DNA of 64,000 bases from contig JAEPOM010000002.1 in assembly GCA_017642885.1 (NCBI GenBank), forward strand, positions 124,001 through 188,000, given 5' to 3'. Source of the stretch: Henriciella sp. (lineage in GTDB: Bacteria > Pseudomonadota > Alphaproteobacteria > Caulobacterales > Hyphomonadaceae). The notes beneath the pieces were generated by a model that was given only the letters and a program-made list of their open reading frames with translations, made no database searches and was not told the DNA's origin. How positions within the stretch are numbered: position 1 is the stretch's first letter; every line of letters starts with the position of its first letter. Of the stretch, positions 25,571-34,622 are shown piece after piece. The position numbers and the translations under genes were made by a program.

Positions 25571-26554
25571 ATGGCGGAAACGATGTGGGCTGTGGTGGTT
25601 GAAGATGAAGCGCCGCTAAAATTGGCAGATGTAGAAAAGCCAGTTTGTGGACCCGGGGATGTCCTGGTGGAAATCGTGACCGCCGGGCTTAATCGCGCCG
25701 ATCTAGTGCAGCGCCGGGGCATGTATCCACCGCCGCCAGGCGCCTCGCAGATTATGGGACTGGAATGCTCTGGCACCATCGTCGCGCTCGGCAGCGACGT
25801 TTCCGGTTGGTCTGTCGGTGACCGCGTCTGCGGCCTGATGGCGGGCGGCGGCTATGCTGAGTTCGCTGTCGTCGACCAGGGCGCACTGTTCAAGATCCCC
25901 GACTGGATGAGCTTCAATGAAGCCGGCGCTCTGCCAGAAGTGATGATGACCGTCTGGGCCAATATCTTTGACCGGTGCCAGTTCAAAAGCGGCGAAAGCC
26001 TGCTCATTCATGGCGGCACCAGCGGCATCGGCACCATGGCGATCCAGATGGCGCGCCATGCCGGGGCGGAAAAGATCATGATTACCGCTGGAACCGACGA
26101 GAAGTGCGCTTACGCGACGGGGCTCGGCGCCGACATCGCGATCAATTACCGCGAGCAGGACTTTGAAGAAGTGGTTCGCCAGGCGGGCGGTTCAGACGTC
26201 ATCCTCGACATGGTGGGCGGCGACTATGTGCAGAAGAATATCTCCGCCGCAAAGATTGGTGGGCGGATCGTCAATATCGCTTATATGCAGGGTCCGCAGG
26301 TCCAGTTGAACCTTATGCCGCTGATGCTGAAGCGCCTTGTTCTGACCGGAACCACCTTGCGGGCCCGGCCTAATGCCGAGAAGCAACGCATCCGCGATGC
26401 CATCCTCGCCGACTTCTGGCGGGCTATCCTGTCTGGCGAAATCAAACCGGTGATTGACACTGTCTATGCGTTTGATCGGGCCGAAGAGGCTCAGGCGCAT
26501 ATGGCGAAAGGCGGCCATATCGGCAAAATCCTTCTCTCAAGACAGCACAGTTAG
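25571..26554 (+). CDS. NADPH:quinone oxidoreductase, PIG3 type
   Basis: A 327-residue zinc-less medium-chain dehydrogenase/reductase. 'LNRADLVQRRGMYPPPPGASQIMGLECSG' is the quinone-reductase signature, 'LLIHGGTSGIGTMAIQMAR' the NADPH Rossmann loop, and 'TLRARPNAEKQRIRDAI' a PIG3-family C-terminal mark. It reduces quinones. Start ATG 25571 has AGGAGAG upstream; an open frame extending to 25364 overlaps the divergent DUF1192 gene and is rejected. Confidence 0.93.
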   Translation: MAETMWAVVVEDEAPLKLADVEKPVCGPGDVLVEIVTAGLNRADLVQRRGMYPPPPGASQIMGLECSGTIVALGSDVSGWSVGDRVCGLMAGGGYAEFAVVDQGALFKIPDWMSFNEAGALPEVMMTVWANIFDRCQFKSGESLLIHGGTSGIGTMAIQMARHAGAEKIMITAGTDEKCAYATGLGADIAINYREQDFEEVVRQAGGSDVILDMVGGDYVQKNISAAKIGGRIVNIAYMQGPQVQLNLMPLMLKRLVLTGTTLRARPNAEKQRIRDAILADFWRAILSGEIKPVIDTVYAFDRAEEAQAHMAKGGHIGKILLSRQHS

Positions 26555-26619
26555 GGTTCCAATATTATCCGGCTCCAGCTATAAGGGCCGGGTTAGGTAA
26601 TTTCCTGCCAGAAACCTGA

Positions 26620-26645
26620 CCGCCCGAGACCCACGTCTCGGGCGG
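26620..26645 (+). terminator. Strong hairpin between quinone reductase and trcR
   Basis: CCGCCCGAGAC and GTCTCGGGCGG form a perfect 11-bp stem with a CCAC loop, followed by a loose T-rich stretch (cttcatttctgg). It is probably the terminator of the quinone reductase gene; being 35 bp ahead of the trcR start, it could also attenuate read-through. Confidence 0.7.
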
Positions 26646-26680
26646 CTTCATTTCTGGCTTTTGGTCCAAAGGAGCACCCC

Positions 26681-27367
26681 ATGGCCGATATCTTGATGCC
26701 AAAGGCAACCGCGGTCTGGTTGATCGACAATACAACACTGACCTTCGATCAGATTGCTGACCTGTGCGGCCTGCATCATCTGGAAGTCAAAGGCATTGCC
26801 GACGGTGACGTTGCTGAAAACATGCGCGGCGTGGATCCGATCTCTGGCGGCGAACTGACGCGCGAAGAAATTCAAAAGGGTGAGGAAGACCCGGACTACC
26901 GCCTGAAAACAGCGCCGTCGAAGATCGCGCACATCCCGCAGCCAAAACGTAAAGGCGCCCGGTACACGCCGGTGGCGCGGCGCGGCGACAAGCCCGATGC
27001 AATCGCCTGGTTTATCCGCAACCACCCGGAGGTGACGGATCCGCAAATCTCCAAGCTAATCGGCACGACCAAGGCAACCATCACCAATGTCCGCGACAAG
27101 ACGCATTGGAACAGCACGAATATCAAGCCAGTTGACCCGGTAACGCTTGGCCTCTGTTCGCAGATCGAACTGGACGAAGTGATCGCCAAGTCCTCCAACC
27201 GCCGTCGCAAGATGGAGGCAGAGAAAGCTGCGCAGGAAGAAGGACCAGGTCTCGCACCGGCGGAAGCCGTGGAGCAATCCGATGCCGCGTCAGATCCGTT
27301 CGAAGCCCCTGCCCCGGACGGTCCTGAGCCATCTGCCGACGACGTGTTCAGCGCGTTCAAAAACTAA
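26681..27367 (+). CDS. trcR: TrcR, cell-cycle transcriptional regulator (DUF1013)
   Basis: A 228-residue protein beginning 'MADILMPKATAVWLIDNTTLTFDQIADLCGLHHLEVKGIADG', the diagnostic DUF1013 start with a helix-turn-helix-like segment. A second HTH-like stretch is 'IAWFIRNHPEVTDPQISKLIGTTKATITNVRD' (about 105-140). The last 50 residues are acidic and disordered. TrcR is an RNA-polymerase-associated factor in alphaproteobacteria. GGAG precedes ATG 26681. Confidence 0.9.
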   Translation: MADILMPKATAVWLIDNTTLTFDQIADLCGLHHLEVKGIADGDVAENMRGVDPISGGELTREEIQKGEEDPDYRLKTAPSKIAHIPQPKRKGARYTPVARRGDKPDAIAWFIRNHPEVTDPQISKLIGTTKATITNVRDKTHWNSTNIKPVDPVTLGLCSQIELDEVIAKSSNRRRKMEAEKAAQEEGPGLAPAEAVEQSDAASDPFEAPAPDGPEPSADDVFSAFKN

Positions 27368-27449
27368 CCGGATGCGCCTGGCGCGCGTCTGATCTCAACT
27401 TTCGTTCCGCCTGCGTCCGATCCGCAGCGGTCACGCATGGGGAAGCCTT

Positions 27450-28394
27450 ATGGGCAGACAAAGAAAACGCAAAGGCGATCCGGTGCATGGCTGGCTCGCA
27501 GTCGACAAACCCGTCGAAGTCTCATCGACGCGAGTGGTCGGCATTCTCAAACGCCTCTTCAACGCACAGAAGGCCGGTCATGGCGGTACGCTTGACCCGC
27601 TGGCAGATGGCATTCTTCCTATCGCCTTCGGAGAGGCCACAAAAACCGCTCAATGGGCGATGGATTGCGACAAGGAATACGTCTTCACCATCGAGTGGGG
27701 CAGCTCAACCGCCAGTCAGGACAAAGAGGGCGAGATTATCGCCACTTCCGACGTGCGCCCGACCCGAGAACAGATCGAAGCTGTCCTGCCTGATTTCATC
27801 GGTGATATTCAGCAAGTCCCTCCCAAATTCTCTGCAATCAAAATTGCAGGCGAACGGGCATACGATCTCGCGCGCGAAGGTGAAACATTCGAGATTCCAT
27901 CGCGCGAGGTCACCGTCTACGAGGCCGAGCTCGTCAATACTTCCGATGAGGATCATGCGACATTTCGAGTGGTGTCCGGCAAAGGGTTTTACATCCGCGC
28001 CCTCGCCCGCGATCTTGCGTCAACATTAGGCGCGGAAGGTCATGTCAGCCAGCTGCGCCGCACCCGCGTCGGCGCTCTGGATGCGAGCAACTCAATTTCG
28101 CTCGCGGCTCTGGAGGCGATGGTGGAAGATCGCGACGCCCTGTTCGCGCACATTCTACCGCTGGAAACCGTACTCGACGACATACCGCAAATCGAGATCG
28201 ATGCGGGCGATGCCGCTGCGATCAAGCAAGGTCGGGACATCTTGCTCTTGCCGCACATTGTAGAGCAATGGCGCGGCGATGCGGAAGAATTCAGGTCTGA
28301 TCGGTTGGCTCTTGCAAGGGCCGAAAACAAAGCCGTCGCGCTCGGCGAAATTCGGGCCGGTCGGTTTCAACCGAAGAAGGTCTTTCAACTTTAG
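27450..28394 (+). CDS. truB: tRNA pseudouridine(55) synthase TruB
   Basis: A 314-residue enzyme that makes pseudouridine 55 in the T-loop of all tRNAs. The catalytic motif is 'GHGGTLDPLADGILPIAFGEATK' in pieces, with Asp49; 'VPPKFSAIKIAGERAYDLARE' and 'FYIRALARDLASTLG' are further marks. In most bacteria truB lies between rbfA and rpsO; here neither is present, so the gene has been moved out of the usual nusA-infB cluster. Confidence 0.95.
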   Translation: MGRQRKRKGDPVHGWLAVDKPVEVSSTRVVGILKRLFNAQKAGHGGTLDPLADGILPIAFGEATKTAQWAMDCDKEYVFTIEWGSSTASQDKEGEIIATSDVRPTREQIEAVLPDFIGDIQQVPPKFSAIKIAGERAYDLAREGETFEIPSREVTVYEAELVNTSDEDHATFRVVSGKGFYIRALARDLASTLGAEGHVSQLRRTRVGALDASNSISLAALEAMVEDRDALFAHILPLETVLDDIPQIEIDAGDAAAIKQGRDILLLPHIVEQWRGDAEEFRSDRLALARAENKAVALGEIRAGRFQPKKVFQL

Positions 28395-28485
28395 TCCATT
28401 CTGCCCGCACAGTCTTGACCCGGCGGAACAAAACTTGCACCTGTCCCGCTGATCTCAGGGACGCAAGTAATCAAGAGGTAGTTTC

Positions 28486-29793
28486 ATGCGTGTTGCAATG
28501 ATTGGTACGGGCTATGTTGGCCTCGTCAGTGGGGCTTGTTTTGCAGATTTTGGGCACGTCGTAACTTGCGTCGACAAGGATGCCAGCAAGATCGACCGCT
28601 TGCACAAAAACATCATGCCTATCTATGAGCCCGGCCTCGACGCCTTGGTTGAGCAGAACGTACGCGAAGAACGCCTGTTCTTTACAACTGATGCCAAGGA
28701 AGCCATTGCGGACGCCGACGCTGTCTTCATCGCGGTCGGCACGCCCTCTCGGCGCGGCGATGGCCACGCAGACTTGTCTTACGTCTACGCTGCGGCGGAA
28801 GAAATCGCTGAACTGATTGACGGTTTCACGATGATCGTGACCAAGTCCACAGTCCCTGTCGGCACTGGCGACGAAGTTGAAGAGATCATCCGCAAGAAGC
28901 GCCCTGACGCAGATTTCGCGGTGGTTTCAAACCCGGAATTCCTGCGCGAAGGTGCGGCCATCAAGGACTTCAAAATCCCCGACCGCGTCGTTGTTGGCAC
29001 TGATAGCGAACGCGCGCGCGAATTGATGCGCGAGCTTTATCGCCCGCTCTTCCTCAACGAGACGCCGATCCTGTTTACGGCCCGGCGCACTTCAGAGCTG
29101 ATCAAGTATGCGGCAAACGCATTCCTGGCAGTGAAGATCACCTTCATCAACGAGATGGCCGAGCTCTGTGAGGCTGTTGGCGCGAATGTTCAGGAAGTGT
29201 CTCGCGGAATCGGTCTCGATGGCCGGATTGGCAACAAATTCCTGAATGCTGGTCCGGGTTACGGTGGCTCATGTTTCCCCAAAGATACTCTAGCGTTGAC
29301 CAAGACCGCCAACGATCACAATACACCGGTGCGCATTGTCGACACGGTGGTTGAGGTCAATGCTGCCCGCAAGAAAGCCATGGCCGGCAAGGTCATCAAG
29401 GCGATGGGCGGCGACGTCTCGGGCAAGACGATCGGCGTGCTCGGCCTCGCCTTCAAACAAAACACTGACGATATGCGCGACGCTCCCAGCCTCGACATTA
29501 TCCCGGCTCTGATTGAAGCCGGCGCCATCATTAAAGCGTTCGATCCAGAAGCCATGGAAGAAGCTGCCAAGCTGATGGACGGCCTCAACTATGTCGAGAA
29601 CGCCTATGAGGCAGTCGACGGGGCCGATGCGATGGTCATTCTCACGGAGTGGGATCAATTCCGGGCCCTTGATCTCGACCGTATCAAGGAATCCCTGAAA
29701 AGTGACATCGTCGTAGATTTGCGCAATATTTACAGCCCTGAAGACATGGCCAAACGTGGGTTCGAGTACACCTCGATCGGACGGCCATCCTAA
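28486..29793 (+). CDS. ugd: UDP-glucose 6-dehydrogenase
   Basis: A 435-residue enzyme with Rossmann loop 'GTGYVGLVSGACFADFGH' (7-24), linker 'RTSELIKYAANAFLAVKITFINE', catalytic Cys263 in 'GPGYGGSCFPKDT', and a C-terminal UDP-binding domain ('GLAFKQNTDDMRDAPS'). It oxidises UDP-glucose twice to UDP-glucuronate, a precursor for capsule, exopolysaccharide or aminoarabinose. GAGG lies before ATG 28486. Followed 27 bp later by transaldolase. Confidence 0.96.
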   Translation: MRVAMIGTGYVGLVSGACFADFGHVVTCVDKDASKIDRLHKNIMPIYEPGLDALVEQNVREERLFFTTDAKEAIADADAVFIAVGTPSRRGDGHADLSYVYAAAEEIAELIDGFTMIVTKSTVPVGTGDEVEEIIRKKRPDADFAVVSNPEFLREGAAIKDFKIPDRVVVGTDSERARELMRELYRPLFLNETPILFTARRTSELIKYAANAFLAVKITFINEMAELCEAVGANVQEVSRGIGLDGRIGNKFLNAGPGYGGSCFPKDTLALTKTANDHNTPVRIVDTVVEVNAARKKAMAGKVIKAMGGDVSGKTIGVLGLAFKQNTDDMRDAPSLDIIPALIEAGAIIKAFDPEAMEEAAKLMDGLNYVENAYEAVDGADAMVILTEWDQFRALDLDRIKESLKSDIVVDLRNIYSPEDMAKRGFEYTSIGRPS

Positions 29794-29820
29794 ACCAAAA
29801 CAATCATCGGAGCCCCAGCC

Positions 29821-30471
29821 ATGAAATTCTTTGTCGACACCGCCGACACATCTGAGATCAAGGAGCTGGCGGCCACCGGATTGATAGATGGCGTCACTAC
29901 AAACCCGTCACTCATCACTAAATCCGGGCGTGACTTCAAGGAAGTTATCGCTGAAATTTGTGATCTGACGGACGGCCATGTCAGCGCCGAAGTTGTCGCC
30001 ACGGATTGGGAAACCATGGTGGCGGAGGGCAAGAAGCTGCAAGCCATTGCCTCTAACGTGGCTGTGAAGCTGCCGCTCACCATGGACGGCCTGCGCGCTT
30101 GTCGCGAACTGGCTAATATGGGCACAGCGGTGAATGTGACGCTGTGCTTTTCCGCAAATCAGGCCTTGCTGGCAGCCAAGGCTGGCGCGGCATACATTTC
30201 ACCGTTCATCGGACGGCTCGACGACATCAATATCGATGGCATGGAGCTGATCGAAGAGATGCGCATCATCTACGACAATTACATGTTTGAGACGGAAATC
30301 CTGGCCGCCTCAATTCGCAGCGCCAATCATGTCAAACAGTCAGCGCTTGCCGGCGCCGACGTTGCTACCGTGCCGCCAAATGTCCTGAAGGGCCTCGCCA
30401 ATCATCCGCTGACAGATAAAGGCCTCGCCGCCTTTCTGGCAGACGCGGAAAAGGGTGGCGTTAAAGTCTAG
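29821..30471 (+). CDS. tal: Transaldolase, small (Tal/FSA) type
   Basis: A 216-residue TIM-barrel aldolase: '[16 protein letters not shown]', '[16 protein letters not shown]', and Schiff-base Lys83 in '[16 protein letters not shown]'. This short family holds both transaldolases and fructose-6-phosphate aldolases; alphaproteobacterial members are usually transaldolases of the pentose phosphate pathway. Probably co-transcribed with ugd and closed by a strong terminator. Confidence 0.93.
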   Translation: MKFFVDTADTSEIKELAATGLIDGVTTNPSLITKSGRDFKEVIAEICDLTDGHVSAEVVATDWETMVAEGKKLQAIASNVAVKLPLTMDGLRACRELANMGTAVNVTLCFSANQALLAAKAGAAYISPFIGRLDDINIDGMELIEEMRIIYDNYMFETEILAASIRSANHVKQSALAGADVATVPPNVLKGLANHPLTDKGLAAFLADAEKGGVKV

Positions 30472-30496
30472 GTTCACGCGAAAATCAGAATCAAAA

Positions 30497-30530
30497 AAAG
30501 GCGCTCAACCCGAGCGCCTTTTCTTTTTTG
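30497..30530. terminator. Bidirectional terminator between tal and nrdB
   Basis: AAAGGCGCTC and GAGCGCCTTT enclose an AACCC loop, with TTTTCTTTTTT on the plus side and an A-run on the left that gives a T-run on the minus strand. It lies between the convergent tal and nrdB stops and can serve both. Confidence 0.9.
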
Positions 30531-30547
30531 TTCGGGTTGGTGCGGTT

Positions 30548-31576
30548 CTAGCCGGCCAGCACGGTTTGCGGCTTGCGCTTGTCAAACATGGACCACACAC
30601 CTTCATCGCCGTGCCAGTCACCCAGCGTTGCGCCTTTCGAATACTCGGTTGCCCGAGCTTCGAAGAAGTTGGCGTGTTCTACCCCGTTCAGGATCTCCGT
30701 CAGCCACGGAATCGGGTGCTGCGTGATCCCGTAAATCGGCTCCAGCTTTAGCTGCCCCATGCGCCAATCGGCAATGTAGCGAATATATTGCTGAATATCT
30801 TCCGGCGTCATGCCTTCCACTTCGCCCGCCTCGAAGGCAAGATCGATGAACTTGTCTTCGAGTTTGACAACAGTCTCACAGGCTTCACGGATCCGGTTCT
30901 TGACCGGGGTGGTTAGCGCCCCGGTTTCGGCCGCGAACGTGTGGAACATCTTCATCATGCCTTCGCAGTGCAGCGACTCATCGCGCACCGACCAGGACAC
31001 AATCTGTCCCATGCCCTTCATCTTGTTGAAGCGGGGGAAGTTCATCAGCATCGCGAATGACGCGAACAGCTGCAAGCCTTCTGTAAAGCCGCCAAAGACC
31101 GCCATGGAGGTGAGGATATCTTCCTCTGTATCGGTGCCGAACTGGCCGAGATAATCATGCTTCGCCGCCATTTCCTCATACTCCATGAAGGCGGAGAATT
31201 CAGAATCTGGCATGCCGATGGTTTCCAGCAGAAGCGCGTAAGCCGCGATGTGCACCGTCTCCATATTCGAGAAGGCCGCCAGCATCATGCGCACCTCAAC
31301 CGGCTTAAACAGCGGCATATAGTGCTCCATGTAATTGGCACCGACTTCGACATCAGACTGCGTGAAGAAGCGGAAGATCTGGGTTAGCAGATTGCGCTCT
31401 TTGTCGTTCAGCTTATTGACCCAATCCTTGCAGTCCTCGCCAAGCGGTACTTCTTCCGGCAACCAGTGGACCTGCTGCTGCAGTTTCCAGAAATCATACG
31501 CCCACGCATAACGGAAAGGCTTGTAGGATTTCGATGGTGTCATCAGTCCTGGAAGTTTTATAATACCGTCGGCCAT
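30548..31576 (-). CDS. nrdB: Ribonucleotide reductase class I, beta subunit NrdB
   Basis: A 342-residue ferritin-like radical subunit. Metal ligands and radical site are seen in order: Asp75 ('FFTQSDVEVG'), then 'FSNMETVHIAAYALLLE' with Glu106, His109 and the radical Tyr113, the same E-x2-H-x3-Y spacing as E. coli NrdB (115/118/122), and later 'VRDESLHCEGM' with Glu and His. Start ATG 31576 was preferred to an upstream frame since residues 'MADGIIKLPG' begin the conserved part and GGGG lies upstream. Its promoter carries an NrdR box. NrdA is 3.5 kb upstream on the same strand. Confidence 0.96.
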   Translation of the reverse strand: MADGIIKLPGLMTPSKSYKPFRYAWAYDFWKLQQQVHWLPEEVPLGEDCKDWVNKLNDKERNLLTQIFRFFTQSDVEVGANYMEHYMPLFKPVEVRMMLAAFSNMETVHIAAYALLLETIGMPDSEFSAFMEYEEMAAKHDYLGQFGTDTEEDILTSMAVFGGFTEGLQLFASFAMLMNFPRFNKMKGMGQIVSWSVRDESLHCEGMMKMFHTFAAETGALTTPVKNRIREACETVVKLEDKFIDLAFEAGEVEGMTPEDIQQYIRYIADWRMGQLKLEPIYGITQHPIPWLTEILNGVEHANFFEARATEYSKGATLGDWHGDEGVWSMFDKRKPQTVLAG

Positions 31577-31601
31577 AGCAATACCCCTGCAATTCTCATC
31601 A

Positions 31602-31617
31602 ACACCATATATAGTGT
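31602..31617 (-). promoter_or_regulatory. NrdR box upstream of nrdB
   Basis: ACACCATATATAGTGT matches the 16-bp NrdR-box pattern (acaCwATATaTwGTGt) and is nearly a perfect palindrome. It is 26 bp upstream of the nrdB start. NrdR represses ribonucleotide reductase genes when dATP is high. I see only one clear box here; a second, degenerate one may lie about 32 bp further upstream. Confidence 0.85.
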
Positions 31618-31746
31618 CTGTAGTCGGCCATGCACGCAAGATGTATCCTGCGCCCACGCGTCATTTCTCCACAGGCTGCCCACAGGAAATCATTTGTTAA
31701 ACTCGAATCGGGCGGGTTGGAGTCGCGCGCTCCCGTTCAACCAACC

Positions 31747-32808
31747 CTACCGTGCAATCGAAATCGACACCGCCCCAAACCGCTGCGGGCCGGATTGCGC
31801 GACGAACTCCTCCGTCCGGTGCACATAGGTGAAGGCGAGTTGTACATCGCCTTGATGAAGCGCCACGCCGAATTGCAGATCACCGCCAAAATCGCGGCGG
31901 TCTTCGACCCGCGCACTGTCACGCCAGAGGTTCCCGTCCAGGAACATATCGCGGGCCACGGCGCGGCCTTCGATTCCGGCAAACAAGTATCCGCCAAAGG
32001 GCTGCCCGGGTTTGAACACACCGGCACCCGCGAGGGCCGGCCGAATGCGCGGTGGACCAAAATCCGACGAGAGATCCCATCCGATCCGCGCCATACCGCC
32101 AGCCGAGGCGAACGTGCGAACGTTGCCGAGGGTAACGCCGCCATGCAGCGCATAGTCGGTCTCCAGGCCAAATGGCAGCTCAGGCCCTTCATACTGGCGC
32201 AGACGCTGCGCTGTGATCTCAATCCCGAACTCGTCCTTGAGCTGCGACTCCCAACCTCGAGGCTCCACCGCCTGGATCAGGTCGTGCCAGTTTTCTTGTA
32301 CGAACTTGCCACCGGCAGACGGGCCGACAATGCCGAGATTCACTTGCAGCACATCCTGCACCATCTGGCTGGGTCCGAGACGCGTCGTGCCAACCACAGT
32401 ACCGGAGGCATAAAGCCAGCCTGCATAGGGTCGATCCGTCGGATCCGGAACTTCAGCCTCAATGTCTTCGGGCGTAAAGATCGTGTGCGACAGCGCAAAA
32501 CCCTGGCGCAGCTCAGTCCGTTGCAGATCGAGAACCGGGATACGATCCGCCACCCATTTCAAGCCGGGCGTGATCTCATTCGCGGGGCGCACTCGTTCCA
32601 GCCGTAATCCGTTGGAATAGTTGCGATCTGTTCCGCCGAACAGGTCGTTCTCCGAGGTCAGCGACCACACCCCGGCGTTGCCGGGCGCGGGCGTGATCTC
32701 AGCAGCGTTTCCCGTGTCAGGCCCTGCCGCTGGCGCGGTCTGCGCCCATCCTGCGGGCATAAAAAAAGCCGCCAGGACGGCGGCTCTTATCCATATGTGT
32801 CCAACCAT
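31747..32808 (-). CDS. Lipid A deacylase LpxR family outer-membrane protein
   Basis: A 353-residue protein with signal peptide ('MVGHIWIRAAVLAAFFMPAGWAQ') and a DUF2219/LpxR beta-barrel. The catalytic stretch 'LTSENDLFGGTDRNYSNGLRLE' keeps the Asn54-Asp55 pair and 'TDRxYxNG', and 'GFALSHTIFTPEDI' supplies the active-site His. LpxR removes the 3'-acyloxyacyl chain of lipid A at the outer membrane. It lies 4 bp downstream of a shorter paralog. Lipid A as substrate is inferred from the family. Confidence 0.87.
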   Translation of the reverse strand: MVGHIWIRAAVLAAFFMPAGWAQTAPAAGPDTGNAAEITPAPGNAGVWSLTSENDLFGGTDRNYSNGLRLERVRPANEITPGLKWVADRIPVLDLQRTELRQGFALSHTIFTPEDIEAEVPDPTDRPYAGWLYASGTVVGTTRLGPSQMVQDVLQVNLGIVGPSAGGKFVQENWHDLIQAVEPRGWESQLKDEFGIEITAQRLRQYEGPELPFGLETDYALHGGVTLGNVRTFASAGGMARIGWDLSSDFGPPRIRPALAGAGVFKPGQPFGGYLFAGIEGRAVARDMFLDGNLWRDSARVEDRRDFGGDLQFGVALHQGDVQLAFTYVHRTEEFVAQSGPQRFGAVSISIAR

Positions 32809-32812
32809 GCGG

Positions 32813-33616
32813 TCAGCGTTTAATCGTAAAGCTCACGCCCGCAAAGTCCTCGTTCTCACTCGCGCCCATATTTCGCTCATGATACTCCACCTCGCGCCGG
32901 ATATAGCTAAAGGAAATCTGTCCGAGCCCGCGCTGGATCGATACGCCAGCCTGGATATCGCCGACTGTAACTTTGTCGCGCAGGGCCATATCGCCCGCTG
33001 ACACGCCGCCAGCTTGATCAGGTTCCCAGACCAGCGCTTCGCCGTCTGCCCCTGCGAAGAGGTACCAACCCGATTCAGGATCCGCTTCGCCGCGTTTGTC
33101 GAAATTCTGACCAATCCGGACTTCACCACCGAACCGGCGAGATGCAAATGGACCGTCACGCGTAATCGCGACGCGCGGTGCGATCCCGACATCAAATCCG
33201 AGGCCCGTCTGTGATGCGGGCGCTGATAGAGCGAGCTCCGCTGTAATCTGTTTTTGTTCGCGCGGAACCGGCGAGAAGCTCGCCTCAACGCGGTTGGCCG
33301 CCAAATCCGTCATAATCGCACTGGAATAGAGACGGCGGGAATTGCGTAGATACGCAGCATCGACGCCATAGCCGAGATCTGTGTCCTGCGGGACCTGAAA
33401 GCCAAAGTGGCGCGACGTTTCGGATTGAGAGAAGGACCCGGAATAGACCAGGTTCACACGAGTTTGAGACCGCCGGTCGAGTGATCGGCTTGCCGCAATT
33501 ATCGTCGCATTGTCGATGACAATGCCGTCATTCTCCTGCGCGTGAACGCAAGTGTGACACGACATAGCAGCTATCAATGATGCGCCTGCAACAATCATCT
33601 TACCCAAGCCTCTCAT
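32813..33616 (-). CDS. Outer-membrane beta-barrel protein, degenerate LpxR paralog
   Basis: A 267-residue protein with a signal peptide ending at 'CVHAQ' and alternating beta-strand pattern. Its C-terminal half ('SGWYLFAGADGEALVWE', 'GDIQAGVSIQRGLGQISFSYIRREVEY', ending 'FAGVSFTIKR') parallels the same region of the LpxR-type protein just downstream ('GGYLFAGIEGRAVARD', 'FGAVSISIAR'). It lacks the N-terminal 'ENDLF...TDRxYxNG' catalytic block, so it is probably not a deacylase. The two are in one operon, 4 bp apart. Confidence 0.75.
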   Translation of the reverse strand: MRGLGKMIVAGASLIAAMSCHTCVHAQENDGIVIDNATIIAASRSLDRRSQTRVNLVYSGSFSQSETSRHFGFQVPQDTDLGYGVDAAYLRNSRRLYSSAIMTDLAANRVEASFSPVPREQKQITAELALSAPASQTGLGFDVGIAPRVAITRDGPFASRRFGGEVRIGQNFDKRGEADPESGWYLFAGADGEALVWEPDQAGGVSAGDMALRDKVTVGDIQAGVSIQRGLGQISFSYIRREVEYHERNMGASENEDFAGVSFTIKR

Positions 33617-34038
33617 AGGTCAGCTCCACTTTACGCCCCCGAGCCTGACCTCTGATCCTTACCTTAGCGTGAACAATTCCACTCCGACTCTGCATCCCCA
33701 CTCAAGTCTATTAATCATTTGGTTCTCACAGAATTGTGACTTTGCCCACTATTCCTAACGTTCAGAGGTAAAAAATCCTGTGAAACAAAGTTAATCGGGC
33801 ACCTGTTTTTTTTCATCTTTGCCGATCTTTTAGGTGGTTTTGAGGCGTTTAGCGCTTGAATCTATGAAATTTCCAAAAAATTTTGTCCTGTTTTGAAACA
33901 CGTTGGGACGTTTGTTTTTTTGCCACAGCGGATACGAAAATGGGCGAGATCTGGGAAAGCGGTACGTGGCCGTGCGGGTACGCTCGAGGTCAGCGGGGTC
34001 TTCGCATGCGCTCTGGAACACCCTGAGTACGACCCTGC
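33617..34038. other. AT-rich non-coding stretch between the barrel gene and the repeat patch
   Basis: About 420 bp with no convincing gene. Its base composition is clearly AT-richer than the flanks, with runs such as CTGTTTTTTTTCATC. Short open frames on the minus strand (33830-34068) lack ribosome sites and run into the repeat at 34039, so I take them as chance. The promoter of the barrel-lpxR operon should lie at its left end. Confidence 0.5.
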
Positions 34039-34070
34039 TAACGTCTGCTTTGGGTCATAAGCGGACATTA
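34039..34070. repeat. GTCCGCTT...AAGCGGAC dispersed repeat, copy 1
   Basis: TAACGTCTGCTT, then TGGGTCAT, then AAGCGGACATTA: an imperfect 8-bp inverted repeat around an 8-base loop. On the minus strand it would read as the peptide MSAYDPKQT, a chance peptide I recall from this repeat class in other alphaproteobacteria. One of three copies within 0.9 kb, each at the end of a small hypothetical gene. Confidence 0.65.
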
Positions 34071-34083
34071 GTGGTTACGCCAA

Positions 34084-34557
34084 TCACCAAGGATGTGCTT
34101 TCAGAATGAATGATATCCGTGCTCGCGTTTGATCATCATTTTTTCGACATTTGTATTCGTTCAATGAGCAGATATTGAAACGATCTGCATACACCTCAAT
34201 CGGTTCTCCGCTTTGAAGCGCTCCGACTAACAGAAACCGACCATCGCGTGGAGCTGCTGAGCTTAATGACAAGTTCATTTCATTCGTTGCGATGGCGGAT
34301 GAGAGACAGTCCAGTCGTACTACGCTTGTCAGCATGATCGGAGAAAAAGAACGAACTGTTTCTATGTCCAAGGCGCGCGACGTGAGGACTGACCAATCCA
34401 AATAGTACACGTTAGCGGACACAATACGATCAGAGTCATCGAGGATGTCACAATAAAATGAACGATGATTGTAATCGGCTGAAACTACCGCCAAAGACAA
34501 CAGAGCCAAAAGCGAAGCGACCAAAGCAGCCAGAAAAAAGTAAAACCCATTTGACAT
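34084..34557 (-). CDS. Membrane-anchored hypothetical protein in low-GC patch
   Basis: A 157-residue protein with an N-terminal membrane anchor ('FYFFLAALVASLLALLSLAVV') and a soluble part with four cysteines ('FYCDI', 'RLDCLS', 'NICSLNEYKCRK'), possibly periplasmic. No family recognised. Codon usage and composition are AT-richer than neighbours, and there is no clear ribosome site, so acquisition from elsewhere is plausible. It sits between repeat copies 1 and 2. Confidence 0.45.
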   Translation of the reverse strand: MSNGFYFFLAALVASLLALLSLAVVSADYNHRSFYCDILDDSDRIVSANVYYLDWSVLTSRALDIETVRSFSPIMLTSVVRLDCLSSAIATNEMNLSLSSAAPRDGRFLLVGALQSGEPIEVYADRFNICSLNEYKCRKNDDQTRARISFILKAHPW

Positions 34558-34590
34558 ATTATTACACTACCGGTGCCCGGCGCGATTTAC

Positions 34591-34622
34591 AATGACTGTT
34601 TTGACGCCGAAAGCGGACGTTG
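34591..34622. repeat. GTCCGCTT...AAGCGGAC dispersed repeat, copy 2
   Basis: Contains GACGCCGAAAGCGGAC, identical over 16 bases to copy 3, but its left arm is degenerate (AATGACTGTTT). Located between the two small hypothetical genes; the TTG start proposed for the second gene lies at its edge. Confidence 0.6.

Noticed and set aside
33830-34068. Two short minus-strand frames encoding 63- and 68-residue peptides.
   Set aside because: They overlap each other in different frames, lack ribosome sites, and one begins inside the repeat.
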